A stretch of DNA of 42,296 nucleotides. Source: Bradyrhizobium sp. (GTDB taxonomy: Bacteria; Pseudomonadota; Alphaproteobacteria; Rhizobiales; Xanthobacteraceae). Position numbers and translations under genes: made by a program. Of this stretch, positions 33,649 to 41,712 are shown piece after piece. The stretch spans positions 1 through 42,296 of the forward strand of contig JAQGKC010000473.1 of NCBI GenBank assembly GCA_028290305.1. The letters run 5' to 3'. Numbering within the stretch: position 1 is the first letter of the stretch; every line of letters begins with the position of its first letter. The notes under the pieces are model-generated. The model saw only the letters and a program-made list of their open reading frames with translations, did not search any database and had not been told where the DNA came from.

Positions 33649-34635
33649 ATGACCGATCAATCTTCAATGCCAATCAGTTCCCTCGATATCGAGGCGGCCG
33701 CGCGGGTGCTCGCACCATTCGCGGTGCGGACGCCGCTGCTGTCACCGCCGGTCCTCAACGAACGCGTCGGAAGCAGGGTATTTCTGAAACCGGAGATGCT
33801 GCAGCGGACCGGATCGTTCAAGTTTCGCGGCGCCTTCAACAAGTTGTCCTCGATCCCGCTGGAAGCGCGCGGCGGCGGTGTGGTCGCGTTCTCGTCCGGC
33901 AATCACGCCCAGGGCGTGGCGGCTGCGGCGCAGATCCTGAAGATGCAGGCGACCATCGTGATGCCCGCCGACGCGCCGCTCTCCAAGCGCGAGCGCACCA
34001 AGGGCTATGGGGCGGAAGTCGTGCTGTACGATCGCGACCGCGAGGATCGTGAAGCTATCGCCGGCGATATTGCCCGCAAACGCGGCGCGACGTTGGTGCG
34101 CCCCTACGACGATCCGATGGTGATCGCCGGCCAAGGCACGGTGGGACTGGAAATCGCGGAGGATCTGGCCGCGTTGGGCGTGACGCCGGATATCGTGGTC
34201 GCCCCGGCTTCAGGCGGTGGCCTGATCGCGGGCGTAGCGACCGCCGTGAAAGCGCGCTTCCCGCAAGCGACGCTGATCGTCGCCGAGCCGGAAGGTTTCG
34301 ACGATCACACGCGTTCGCTGCGCGCGGGAAGGCGCGAGCGGCATCAGGCCCAGGGTCGCACCATCTGCGATGCGCTGATGGCTGCGATCCCCGGTGAGAT
34401 CACCTTCGCGATCAACAGCCAATTGCTCTCGCACGGCATCACAGCGTCCGATGCGGAAGTGGGAGTAGCGGTCGGATTTGCATTTCGCGAACTGAAACTG
34501 GTGGTCGAGCCGGGTGGCGCGGTCGGCCTCGCCGCCCTTCTGGCCGGGCACATCAATATCAGCGGCAAGACCATCGTCATCGTGCTGTCGGGTGGCAACG
34601 TCGATACCGATATGTTCGAAAAACTGATCGGCTGA
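33649..34635 (+). CDS. threonine/serine dehydratase, short PLP form
   Basis: A 328-residue fold-type II PLP enzyme deaminating threonine to 2-oxobutyrate. The cofactor lysine is Lys58 in TGSFKFRGAF; SSGNHAQG and the phosphate-binding SGGGLIAG follow. There is no C-terminal ACT domain, so it resembles the catabolic TdcB form or serine racemase instead of isoleucine-feedback-controlled IlvA. The start is uncertain: ATG at 33649 and ATG at 33667 are both possible, and neither has a strong ribosome site. It is followed by a repeat-derived hairpin. Confidence 0.88.
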   Translation: MTDQSSMPISSLDIEAAARVLAPFAVRTPLLSPPVLNERVGSRVFLKPEMLQRTGSFKFRGAFNKLSSIPLEARGGGVVAFSSGNHAQGVAAAAQILKMQATIVMPADAPLSKRERTKGYGAEVVLYDRDREDREAIAGDIARKRGATLVRPYDDPMVIAGQGTVGLEIAEDLAALGVTPDIVVAPASGGGLIAGVATAVKARFPQATLIVAEPEGFDDHTRSLRAGRRERHQAQGRTICDALMAAIPGEITFAINSQLLSHGITASDAEVGVAVGFAFRELKLVVEPGGAVGLAALLAGHINISGKTIVIVLSGGNVDTDMFEKLIG

Positions 34636-34637
34636 TC

Positions 34638-34770
34638 GGAGCTTTTCCGACAAAGCGGAAAATGCTCCAGTCAATAGTGCGCGTATTCTACCGCAGATAA
34701 GTCTACGCAAATCTGCGTAAACTTGATTGCGAAGCAAAACCGGGACCCACTTTTCGCGGAATACGCGCTA
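34638..34770. repeat. dispersed intergenic repeat, copy E (degenerate)
   Basis: A near-perfect hairpin GGAGC-TTTTCCG/CGGAAAA-GCTCC (34638-34668) with one bulged T, then a smaller hairpin AAGT-ACGCA/TGCGT-ACTT (34699-34724). The core reappears inverted at about 34740-34760 (reverse complement AAGTGGGTCCCGG). It fills the gap between converging genes; no T-run follows the large hairpin. Confidence 0.55.
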
Positions 34771-34778
34771 GATCAAGC

Positions 34779-36023
34779 TCAAGAAAACAGTGCGATCTTC
34801 TCGGCCTGGCTCATGCGCCGGATCGGCGCCAGCGGATCGGACATCGATGGTCTGGGCTTTCGCACGATGCCGCTTGCGACAAGCGTTGAGCCAAGAGAAG
34901 GCTCAAGTTCACGCGAAGGTGCAGGAGAAGGTTCAGGAGAAGGTTCACGTGAAGGCTCAGGTAAAGATGGAAGTGACGGTTGAATTGCCGGCGCCATCAC
35001 CGGCGTAGCCGGCGCCTCGGGCATCGCCGTGATCGTTTCCGGCTCGGCAGACGGCCGCTCCGCGATGTGCATTTCAGCACTGTCGGCATCGGTATTGACG
35101 CTGGCGTCGACATCCGCGTCGTCAGGATCAGGCGCCGCCATTTCAAGCGCGATCATCTCCAGCACGGCGTCGTCATGCGCATCCGCGGCTTCGGCCGTCA
35201 TCTCGGCGACCTCAGCAGCTTCGGTTGTCGCCTCTGCGGCTTCAGTCGTCACATCATCAGGAGCTTCCGCCATCCCATCAGAAGCTTCGGTGATCACCTC
35301 GGCGACCTCAGCCGTCGCGACGTCCGCTTCGGCGAGCATGGCCTGGGTGCTCATCGCGGCTTCGACTTCGGCGTCGCTTGTCACGGTCGCCGCCGGCGCG
35401 GTCTCTACAGCGGAAGGCATTTCGCTCGTGTGGGTGGAAGAGGGTGTCGCCACGGCTTCTTCAGCGGCTTGCCGGGGCGCTGCGTCGCCATCGTCAAACT
35501 CAGTAATCCGTCCTTCGATCAGATCGAACGCGTCGCTCAAGGCGGTTCGCGGTTCCGTCGATGAGATTTGTCCGCAGCTTGCTTCAATGGCGCTGACTTG
35601 CGAATCGATCAGATCGCAAATCCGGCCGTCGGCGCCGATCTCCCGCCACCGCCATGAGATTTCCTTGATAATCCGCGCGCCCTTGCGGACCGGCGCCAGA
35701 TGTTCCTCCAGCGCGAGACTGTCGAATGCGGCCGAAGCCGTGGCTCTGGCCTGATCGAGCGCGGTCTTGATGGCGGCCAACGCCTCGGCGAGTCCGGTTT
35801 CGGGGGCCGGTTGTTTCTGGGCGGCGAGGCTTTGTTCGATCCGCGCCACCGCATCGAGCACCATGCTTGTGTCGGCGTTGCGGTTGCGCTTGGCGTACTC
35901 GCCGAGAAACCAGCGGCCCCGCGACGTCTCCATGAACGCTTCGCTGATCGCGTCGTAGTCTTCCTCGCTCGGCTGCGTTGCGCGAGCGGAGATCGGCGAC
36001 AGGGCGAATGCTTCGTTGGCCAT
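34779..36023 (-). CDS. hypothetical acidic low-complexity protein
   Basis: I do not recognise a named family. The 414-residue protein has an ordered N-terminal part (about 1-190) with EEDYDAISEAFMETSRGRWFL and EYAKRNRNADT, a stretch I associate with uncharacterised Rhizobiales proteins. It continues with helical, coiled-coil-prone sequence. Residues about 190-330 are a highly acidic Ala/Glu/Thr region with TEAAE-like units, then a Pro/Ser/Glu segment of four-residue repeats, and a conserved-looking tail (PRPSMSDPLAPIRRMSQAEKIALFS). No signal peptide or membrane helix. The start at ATG 36023 is preferred; a GTG at 36071 would lengthen it by 16 residues. It diverges from the MFS gene. Confidence 0.75.
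   Translation of the reverse strand: MANEAFALSPISARATQPSEEDYDAISEAFMETSRGRWFLGEYAKRNRNADTSMVLDAVARIEQSLAAQKQPAPETGLAEALAAIKTALDQARATASAAFDSLALEEHLAPVRKGARIIKEISWRWREIGADGRICDLIDSQVSAIEASCGQISSTEPRTALSDAFDLIEGRITEFDDGDAAPRQAAEEAVATPSSTHTSEMPSAVETAPAATVTSDAEVEAAMSTQAMLAEADVATAEVAEVITEASDGMAEAPDDVTTEAAEATTEAAEVAEMTAEAADAHDDAVLEMIALEMAAPDPDDADVDASVNTDADSAEMHIAERPSAEPETITAMPEAPATPVMAPAIQPSLPSLPEPSREPSPEPSPAPSRELEPSLGSTLVASGIVRKPRPSMSDPLAPIRRMSQAEKIALFS
34897..34970. repeat. in-frame 12-base minisatellite inside the hypothetical gene
   Basis: On the plus strand about six units of the form GAAGGTTCAGGA/GAAGGTTCACGT follow each other with small changes. Read on the coding strand they encode repeated EPSP/EPSR tetrapeptides. 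Unit length is a multiple of three, so copy changes keep the frame. Confidence 0.7.
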
Positions 36024-36098
36024 GTTAAACTCATCGCGCAAATCATCGCGCGTTACGCTAACGATCATCACGATATCAAGCGAATCGCAATTGAATTG

Positions 36099-37298
36099 AT
36101 GCCGATCGAATCACAAATCCCCATCGCATCTCAAGATGCGCCCAAGCGATTCGCGACGCGGCTGGCGCTGTTTTACGGCACGCTGTTCGGCCTAGGAGGC
36201 ACCTATCTGCCGTTTTTCCCGGTGTGGCTGAAGGCGGTCGGGATCGACGCGTCGTGGATCGGGATCATCACGGCAGTGCCGTCGGTGACGCGGTTTACGA
36301 TCCTGCCGTTCGTGACCGGCCTCGCCGAACGGCGGCAGTCGATGCGCGGCGCCATGATCGTCACGGCCTTTGCGACTGCGCTCGGGTTTTGGATCGTCGG
36401 AACCCAGCATCAGGCGCTGCTGGTATTCCTCGCCTTCGCCGTCACCGCCTGTGTGTGGACGCCGATGGTGCCGCTGACGGACGCCTATGCGTTGCGCGGC
36501 GTGGCGCGATACGGCCTCGATTACGGGCCGCTGCGGCTGTGGGGTTCGGCGGCTTTCATCGTGGGCGCGTTGGCCTGTGGGCTGCTGGTCGATGTCATCG
36601 CAGCCCGGCAATTGGTCTGGATCATCGTAGCCGTGGCGGGGCTCGGCGCCATCGCCAGCCTCGGGCTTCAGCCGCTGGACCATCCAAAGGCGCATTCGGC
36701 GACGCGGCATGGCGCCGGCGCCTTGCTGCGCGATCCCGGCTTCCTCGCCATCATCCTGGCGTCGGCGCTGATTCAGGGCAGCCACGCCGCCTACTACACC
36801 TTCTCCTCGATCACCTGGCAGGGGGCGGGCCTCAGCGGGCTCACGATCGCCGGGCTATGGGCCCTGGGGGTGCTCGCCGAGATCGTGGTGTTCGCGCTGT
36901 CGCCGCGGTTTACGCTGTCGCCGGCGGTGCTGGTGGTGATCGGGGCGCTCGCCGCTGGGGCGCGCTGGCTGATCACGGCGCAGGAGCCTTCGGTCGCGGT
37001 GCTGTCAGTGGTCCAGCTGGCGCACGGGCTCAGTTATGGGATCACCCAGGTCGGCACCATGGGACTGTTGGTGCACCATGTGCCCGGCCATGTGATGGCG
37101 AGGGGGCAGGGTTATCTCGCGGCTGTCGGCGGCATCGTCACCTCAAGCGCATCGATCCTGTCCGGCGCGATCTATGGCCGATACGGGCAGGGCGTGTATT
37201 ACGTGATGGCCGCGATGGCGTTGTCAGGTGCGGTTGTGATGTGGCTCGCCCGGCACCGGCTGGCGGATCAACCCCACAGAGCCTCCTCCGGCGGATAG
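36099..37298 (+). CDS. MFS transporter, HcaT/PPP-like
   Basis: A 399-residue, 12-helix major facilitator protein. LFYGTLFGLGGTYLPFFPVWLKAVGIDASWIG at the N-terminus and the YGPLRLWGSAAFIVGAL loop match the MFS_1_like group that includes HcaT, proposed 3-phenylpropionate carriers; substrates in this group are mostly unproven. The ATG at 36099 gives the normal family start; the frame runs open far upstream through the antisense strand of the hypothetical gene. No clear ribosome site. Its end overlaps the dipeptide epimerase gene by 31 bases on the other strand. Confidence 0.87.
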   Translation: MPIESQIPIASQDAPKRFATRLALFYGTLFGLGGTYLPFFPVWLKAVGIDASWIGIITAVPSVTRFTILPFVTGLAERRQSMRGAMIVTAFATALGFWIVGTQHQALLVFLAFAVTACVWTPMVPLTDAYALRGVARYGLDYGPLRLWGSAAFIVGALACGLLVDVIAARQLVWIIVAVAGLGAIASLGLQPLDHPKAHSATRHGAGALLRDPGFLAIILASALIQGSHAAYYTFSSITWQGAGLSGLTIAGLWALGVLAEIVVFALSPRFTLSPAVLVVIGALAAGARWLITAQEPSVAVLSVVQLAHGLSYGITQVGTMGLLVHHVPGHVMARGQGYLAAVGGIVTSSASILSGAIYGRYGQGVYYVMAAMALSGAVVMWLARHRLADQPHRASSGG

Positions 37299-38263
37299 AC
37301 CAGGCTTTCCTCGTAACGCAACCCGCCCTCGCGGTCGCGCGCCAGCAGCAAGGGACCGTCGAGATCGACGTAGCGGGCGTCCTGCGCAAGCAGCATCGCC
37401 GGCGCCATCGCCAGCGAGGTCGCGACCATGCAGCCGACCATGATCTCAAATCCCAGCGCGCGCGCTGCGTCGGCCATCGCCAGCGCCTCGGTCAGTCCGC
37501 CTGTCTTGTCGAGCTTGATATTGACGGCATCGTAGCGTTCGCGCAGTCCTGCCAGCGTCGCCCGGTCGTGCACGCTTTCATCGGCACAGACCGCCAGCGG
37601 CCGGCGGATGCGCGCCAGCGCCTCATCCTTTCCGGCGGGAAGCGGCTGCTCCACCAGGGTGACGCCGACCTCGGCGCATTCGGCGAGATTCTGTTCGAGA
37701 TTGTGGGCGGTCCAGGCCTCGTTGGCGTCGACGATGAGTTCGGATTCGGGAGCGGCCTTGCGCACCGCCACGATCCGCTCGCCATCGCCATCGCCGCCGA
37801 GCTTGATCTTGAGCAGCGGCCGGTGCGCGGCTTTGGCGGTCGCTGCCGCCATCGCTTCCGGCGATCCCAGCGAGATGGTGTAGGCGGTGGTGCAGGCCCG
37901 CGGGGCGGGGCGCCCGAGCAGGTCCCAGACGCGCTGACCCGCCGTCTTGGCCTCGAGATCCAGCAATGCGCAATCCAGCGCGTTGCGGGCGGCGCCCGCA
38001 GGCATCGCGGCCTGCAGGGCTTGCCTGTCGAGCCCCCGCGCCAGGGGTTCCCGCATCGACTTGAGCGACGCCAAGGTTGCTTCCGGCGTCTCGCCATAGC
38101 GCGGATAGGGAACGCATTCGCCGCGTCCGGTGTGACCACCATGGCTTATTTGCGCCACCACCGTGACCGCCTCGGTCTTGGCGCCGCGGCTGATGGTGAA
38201 GGCGCCGGCGATCGGCCAGCGTTCGATTCGGGCAACGAGCTTTGGGGGTTTGCTGGAAGTCAT
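37268..38263 (-). CDS. dipeptide epimerase (L-Ala-D/L-Glu type, enolase superfamily)
   Basis: A 331-residue muconate-lactonizing-subgroup enzyme. The base pair is Lys152/Lys154 in LKIKLGG and Lys250 in NIKLDKTGG; metal ligands are Asp179 (DANE), Glu205 (EQP) and Asp228 (ADES). The C-terminal DLDGPLLL (Asp300, Asp302) is the DxD motif that binds the dipeptide amino group in Ala-Glu epimerases, supporting a role in recycling murein peptides. The ATG at 38263 is preferred over one at 38311 outside the family length. It converges with the MFS gene and diverges from the Mla-like operon. Confidence 0.9.
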   Translation of the reverse strand: MTSSKPPKLVARIERWPIAGAFTISRGAKTEAVTVVAQISHGGHTGRGECVPYPRYGETPEATLASLKSMREPLARGLDRQALQAAMPAGAARNALDCALLDLEAKTAGQRVWDLLGRPAPRACTTAYTISLGSPEAMAAATAKAAHRPLLKIKLGGDGDGERIVAVRKAAPESELIVDANEAWTAHNLEQNLAECAEVGVTLVEQPLPAGKDEALARIRRPLAVCADESVHDRATLAGLRERYDAVNIKLDKTGGLTEALAMADAARALGFEIMVGCMVATSLAMAPAMLLAQDARYVDLDGPLLLARDREGGLRYEESLVYPPEEALWG

Positions 38264-38409
38264 TTCAAAATCTGGCAATTTCTGAACGCCCGGCTTGCCC
38301 GGCGCAACCAACTATGGCTGTTGGCGGATATGTTCTACAAGGCAATCGCGGCGCATTGGAACTTATCCCCTCCCATGTCTAGCGGAGAAGCGGCGCAGGA
38401 GCTGGCAGC

Positions 38410-39543
38410 GTGAACGGCGACCCGACATTGCAGCGGATTGCGCAGGGCGATGGACTTGCGCTGTGTGCCGCGGGTTCGTGGACCGCCCGCTTTGCGCCGG
38501 TGCTCGAGCAAATGGTTGCCGACGCCGAAAAGCTGACGGGAAGCCGGCCCAACATCTTCATCGATGTGTCGCAGGTTTCGAAACTCGACACCTTCGGGGC
38601 TTGGCTGATCGAACGGCTTCGCCGCAGCCTGACCCAGGGCGGCGTCGAGGCGAAGATCGCCGGGCTTTCGGCAAATTATTCGAGCCTGGTCGACGAAGTG
38701 CGCCGGGTGAAAGCGACGCCCCCTGCCGCGTCGACATCGGTGACGATCACGGGAATCCTGGATCAGGTCGGCCGCAGCGTGGCTGGCTTCGGCACGACGA
38801 TCGTCGAATTGGTCGACATGCTCGGCGCCGTGCTTGCCGCGGCTGGAAGGGTGATGATCCGTCCGTCGGGCTTTCGTCTGACCTCGACCGTGCATCATCT
38901 CGAGCAGGTATGCTGGCGCGCGGTGCCGATCGTCGGCCTTATCACCTTTCTGATCGGCTGCATCATCTCGCAGCAGGGCATCTTTCATTTCCGCAAGTTC
39001 GGCGCCGATATCTTCGTGGTCGATATGCTGGGCGTGCTGGTGCTGCGCGAAATCGGCGTGCTGCTGGTGGCGATCATGGTGGCGGGCCGCTCCGGCAGCG
39101 CCTATACCGCCGAACTCGGTTCGATGAAAATGCGCGAGGAGATCGACGCGCTGCGCACCATGGGCTTCGACCCGATCGAGGTTCTGGTGCTGCCGAGGAT
39201 GCTGGCGCTGATCATTGCGCTGCCGATCCTGGCCTTTCTCGGCGCCATCGCGGCGCTGTATGGCGGCGGGCTGGTGGCGTGGCTTTACGGCGGTGTCGAT
39301 CCCGAAGCGTTCCTGCTTCGCCTGCGCGACGCGATCTCGATCGATCACTTCACCGTCGGCATCATTAAGGCACCTGTCATGGCCGCGGTGATCGGGATTG
39401 TCGCCTGCGTCGAGGGGCTCGCGGTCGAGGGCAGCGCCGAATCGCTCGGGCAACACACCACGTCCTCGGTGGTGAAGGGGATCTTCTTCGTCATCGTCAT
39501 GGATGGCGTATTTGCGATCTTCTTCGCGTCGATCGGAATGTGA
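38410..39543 (+). CDS. MlaE-family lipid ABC transporter permease with N-terminal STAS-like domain
   Basis: A 377-residue fusion. Residues about 10-105 look like a STAS domain (IDVSQVSKLDTFGAWLIERL), equivalent to separate MlaB in E. coli. Residues 140-377 are the MlaE permease, with AGRSGSAYTAELGSMKMREEIDALRTMGFDP (225-254) as the family hallmark and about five membrane helices. It would form the inner-membrane core of an MCE system moving phospholipids between inner and outer membrane. The start is GTG at 38410 with AGGAG 8 bases upstream. The ATPase gene follows directly. Confidence 0.9.
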   Translation: MNGDPTLQRIAQGDGLALCAAGSWTARFAPVLEQMVADAEKLTGSRPNIFIDVSQVSKLDTFGAWLIERLRRSLTQGGVEAKIAGLSANYSSLVDEVRRVKATPPAASTSVTITGILDQVGRSVAGFGTTIVELVDMLGAVLAAAGRVMIRPSGFRLTSTVHHLEQVCWRAVPIVGLITFLIGCIISQQGIFHFRKFGADIFVVDMLGVLVLREIGVLLVAIMVAGRSGSAYTAELGSMKMREEIDALRTMGFDPIEVLVLPRMLALIIALPILAFLGAIAALYGGGLVAWLYGGVDPEAFLLRLRDAISIDHFTVGIIKAPVMAAVIGIVACVEGLAVEGSAESLGQHTTSSVVKGIFFVIVMDGVFAIFFASIGM

Positions 39544-39545
39544 CG

Positions 39546-40316
39546 ATGGCGCCTGAAATATCCGACGCCATTATCCGGGTGCGCGATATCTCGGTGCAGT
39601 TCGGCGCCACCAAGGTGCTGGACGGGCTCGATCTCGATGTGAAGCGCGGCGAAATCCTCGGCTTCGTCGGTCCGTCCGGCGCCGGCAAGTCGGTGCTGAC
39701 GCGCACCATCATCGGCCTCGTGCCCAAGGTCAGCGGTCGCATCGAGGTGTTCGGGATCGATCTCGACGCCGCCGATGCGAGAGCGCGGCGCGGCGTCGAA
39801 CGGCGCTGGGGCATCCTGTTCCAGCAGGGCGCGCTGTTTTCCTCGCTGACCGTGCGGCAGAACATTCAGTTCCCGGTGCGCGAATATCTCAACGTCTCGC
39901 AGCGCCTGCTTGACGAGATCACCGTGGCCAAGCTCGGCATGGTGGGACTGCGTCCCGAAGTTGCCGATCGTTTCCCTTCCGAGCTCTCCGGCGGCATGAT
40001 CAAGCGCGTGGCTCTGGCGCGCGCGCTTGCACTCGACCCGGAACTCGTCTTCCTCGATGAACCGACCTCGGGCCTCGATCCCATCGGCGCCGGCGACTTC
40101 GACGAGCTGGTTCGGACCCTGCAGCGTACTTTGGGGCTGACCGTTTTCATGGTAACCCACGATTTGGACAGCCTTTACACCGCTTGCGACCGCATTGCCG
40201 TTTTAGGGAACGGTAAGATCATTGCCGCAGGATCGATGGCCGACATGCAGGCCTCACAGCATCCCTGGTTGAGGGCGTATTTCCACGGCAAGCGCGCCCG
40301 CGCTGTCATGGGCTAG
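39546..40316 (+). CDS. MlaF-like lipid transport ATP-binding protein
   Basis: A 256-residue ABC ATPase partnering the MlaE-like permease. Walker A GPSGAGKS lies near 42-49, the signature LSGGMIKR shows the Mla-type Met-containing form, and Walker B VFLDEPTSGLDP follows. The C-terminus is short, as in MlaF. The ATG at 39546 has GGA 8 bases upstream; a GTG at 39540 that overlaps the permease stop (GTGA) is an alternative adding two residues. The MCE protein gene follows after 24 bases. Confidence 0.92.
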   Translation: MAPEISDAIIRVRDISVQFGATKVLDGLDLDVKRGEILGFVGPSGAGKSVLTRTIIGLVPKVSGRIEVFGIDLDAADARARRGVERRWGILFQQGALFSSLTVRQNIQFPVREYLNVSQRLLDEITVAKLGMVGLRPEVADRFPSELSGGMIKRVALARALALDPELVFLDEPTSGLDPIGAGDFDELVRTLQRTLGLTVFMVTHDLDSLYTACDRIAVLGNGKIIAAGSMADMQASQHPWLRAYFHGKRARAVMG

Positions 40317-40340
40317 TCATTCAGTATCGGAGTTGGGTTG

Positions 40341-41201
40341 ATGGAAACGCGGGCGAACTTCGTCCTGATCGGAACGTTCACGCTGGCGGTGATTGCGGCG
40401 GCGTTCGGCTTCGTGATGTGGTTCCAGTCACTCCACACCACCAAGGCGCGCGCTCCGCTCCGCATCATCTTCGAGGGTCCGGCCTCCGGCCTGCGCAACG
40501 GCGGCAGCGTCAATTTTAACGGTATCCGGGTGGGGGAAGTGATCTCCGTAAAACTCGACAACCCGCGTCGCGTCGTCGCACTCGCCATGATCGAAAACAA
40601 TGCCCCGATCCGCAAGGACACCCTGGTGGGGTTGGAATTTCAGGGGCTCACAGGCGTCGCCGCGATCTCGCTGAAGGGCGGCGAGGAGGCCGCGCCCAGC
40701 GTACCCCTGGATGAGGACGGCATCCCCGTGCTGAGGGCCGACCCCAACGCGTTGCAGGACGTGACCGAAGCGATCCGCGGCACGCTGCAGAACATCAACC
40801 GGGTGGTCGCTGACAATCAGGAAGCGGTCAAGAACTCGCTGCATAACCTCGAGACCTTTACGGCATCGCTGGCTCGCAATTCCGAGAAGGTCGACAACGT
40901 CATGCTGAAAGTCGACGGCGTGGTGAATAAGGCTGACAGCCTCATGCTCGGCCTCGATGCGCTGGCCGGCGGCAAGGAGGGTGGCGAACTGTTTCTGACG
41001 GTGAAATCGATCCGCGAACTGGCCGAAGATTTCGACAAGCGATCGGGCGCCTTGATGACCGATGGCCGCCGTACGCTGGGCGATATCAGCCGCGCGGTGA
41101 ACAATCTCGACCGAAACCCGACGCGGCTATTGTTCGGCGCGGGCAACAGCAGCGCGCCGGCACCGGCGCCTCCTGCGGCGACGGAGAAGAAGCGGCAATA
41201 A
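40341..41201 (+). CDS. MlaD-like MCE-domain substrate-binding protein
   Basis: A 286-residue inner-membrane-anchored periplasmic protein. One N-terminal helix (7-29, VLIGTFTLAVIAAAFGFVMWF) precedes a single MCE domain (about 38-115, with GLRNGGSVNFNGIRVGEV). A long, mostly helical C-terminal part (120-260) ends in a Pro/Ala-rich tail. It would form the hexameric lipid-channelling ring on top of the MlaE/MlaF core. GGAG 8 bases upstream supports the ATG at 40341. No MlaC or lipoprotein gene follows before converging genes begin. Confidence 0.9.
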   Translation: METRANFVLIGTFTLAVIAAAFGFVMWFQSLHTTKARAPLRIIFEGPASGLRNGGSVNFNGIRVGEVISVKLDNPRRVVALAMIENNAPIRKDTLVGLEFQGLTGVAAISLKGGEEAAPSVPLDEDGIPVLRADPNALQDVTEAIRGTLQNINRVVADNQEAVKNSLHNLETFTASLARNSEKVDNVMLKVDGVVNKADSLMLGLDALAGGKEGGELFLTVKSIRELAEDFDKRSGALMTDGRRTLGDISRAVNNLDRNPTRLLFGAGNSSAPAPAPPAATEKKRQ

Positions 41202-41231
41202 ATAGGGCGCAATGGCCATTCGCGCTTCGCT

Positions 41232-41266
41232 AGTCCGTAGGGCGGATTAGCCCGGGCTGCGGGCTA
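41232..41266. repeat. fragment of an intergenic repeat with a hairpin
   Basis: AGTCCGTAGGGCGGATTAGC resembles another short repeat seen between Bradyrhizobium genes, here cut short. TAGCCCG (41248-41254) pairs with CGGGCTA (41260-41266), and the last bases carry the TAG stop of the leftward ABM gene. Confidence 0.35.
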
Positions 41267-41566
41267 CTTGGGAAGCTTGTCGGCCAGGATGGCGATCTTG
41301 TGAATCGCCGGCGGTTTGGCCAGCAGTTCGCCTGCTTTGGCCATCAGCGCTGCGGCGACCTTGCCATTGAGATGCGCGTCCCGGCCGGCCTCGTCATCGA
41401 AAGTATCGAAAATCGCGAACGACGATGGACCTTCCTGAATGGCAAACCATGTAACGGTGCCTGGTTCGGCATCCACCAATGGCAGCGCTGACTTGAGGAA
41501 ATCTGCGACTTCTTTTTCTTTGCCGGGTTTGGCTTCAAGGGGAACGTAGAGCGCAACCTTGGGCAT
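41264..41566 (-). CDS. antibiotic biosynthesis monooxygenase (ABM) family protein
   Basis: A 100-residue ferredoxin-like-fold protein. VALYVPLEAKPGKEKEVADFL at the N-terminus and GTVTWFAIQEGPSSFAIFDTFDDE in the middle are typical of YgiN-like ABM proteins, small dimers acting as quinol monooxygenases or with unknown small-molecule roles. AGGAG lies 7 bases before the ATG at 41566. It stands alone between the Mla-like operon and a strong terminator. Confidence 0.87.
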   Translation of the reverse strand: MPKVALYVPLEAKPGKEKEVADFLKSALPLVDAEPGTVTWFAIQEGPSSFAIFDTFDDEAGRDAHLNGKVAAALMAKAGELLAKPPAIHKIAILADKLPK

Positions 41567-41660
41567 CGTTCACTCCTGCATGGGTGGATGTGGGGAATGA
41601 CCAAGCGGCTATTGCCGTTATTGTTCCTTTTAATTCTGGACTTTGTATCCACCCAAAATA

Positions 41661-41690
41661 AAAAACGGAGGCATCGCTGCCTCCGTTTTT
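41661..41690 (-). terminator. strong rho-independent terminator
   Basis: A perfect 13-base stem, AAAAACGGAGGCA with TGCCTCCGTTTTT, around the tetraloop TCGC. It lies 22 bases beyond the stop of the leftward hypothetical gene, and on that strand the 3' arm continues into more T residues. Confidence 0.9.
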
Positions 41691-41712
41691 ATTTCACATT
41701 CCGCTTCGAACC

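Noticed and set aside
34897..34970. Tandem units considered as a short CRISPR-like array
   Set aside because: Units are contiguous 12-base repeats without spacers and encode an in-frame Pro/Ser/Glu segment.
36224..38413. 729-residue plus-strand frame spanning the MFS gene and the dipeptide epimerase
   Set aside because: It overlaps two real genes in other frames or strands; the translation is low-complexity Arg/Ala/Gly without motifs.
38335..39456. 373-residue minus-strand frame opposite the MlaE-like gene
   Set aside because: Antisense shadow; the permease with its family hallmark is clearly on the plus strand.
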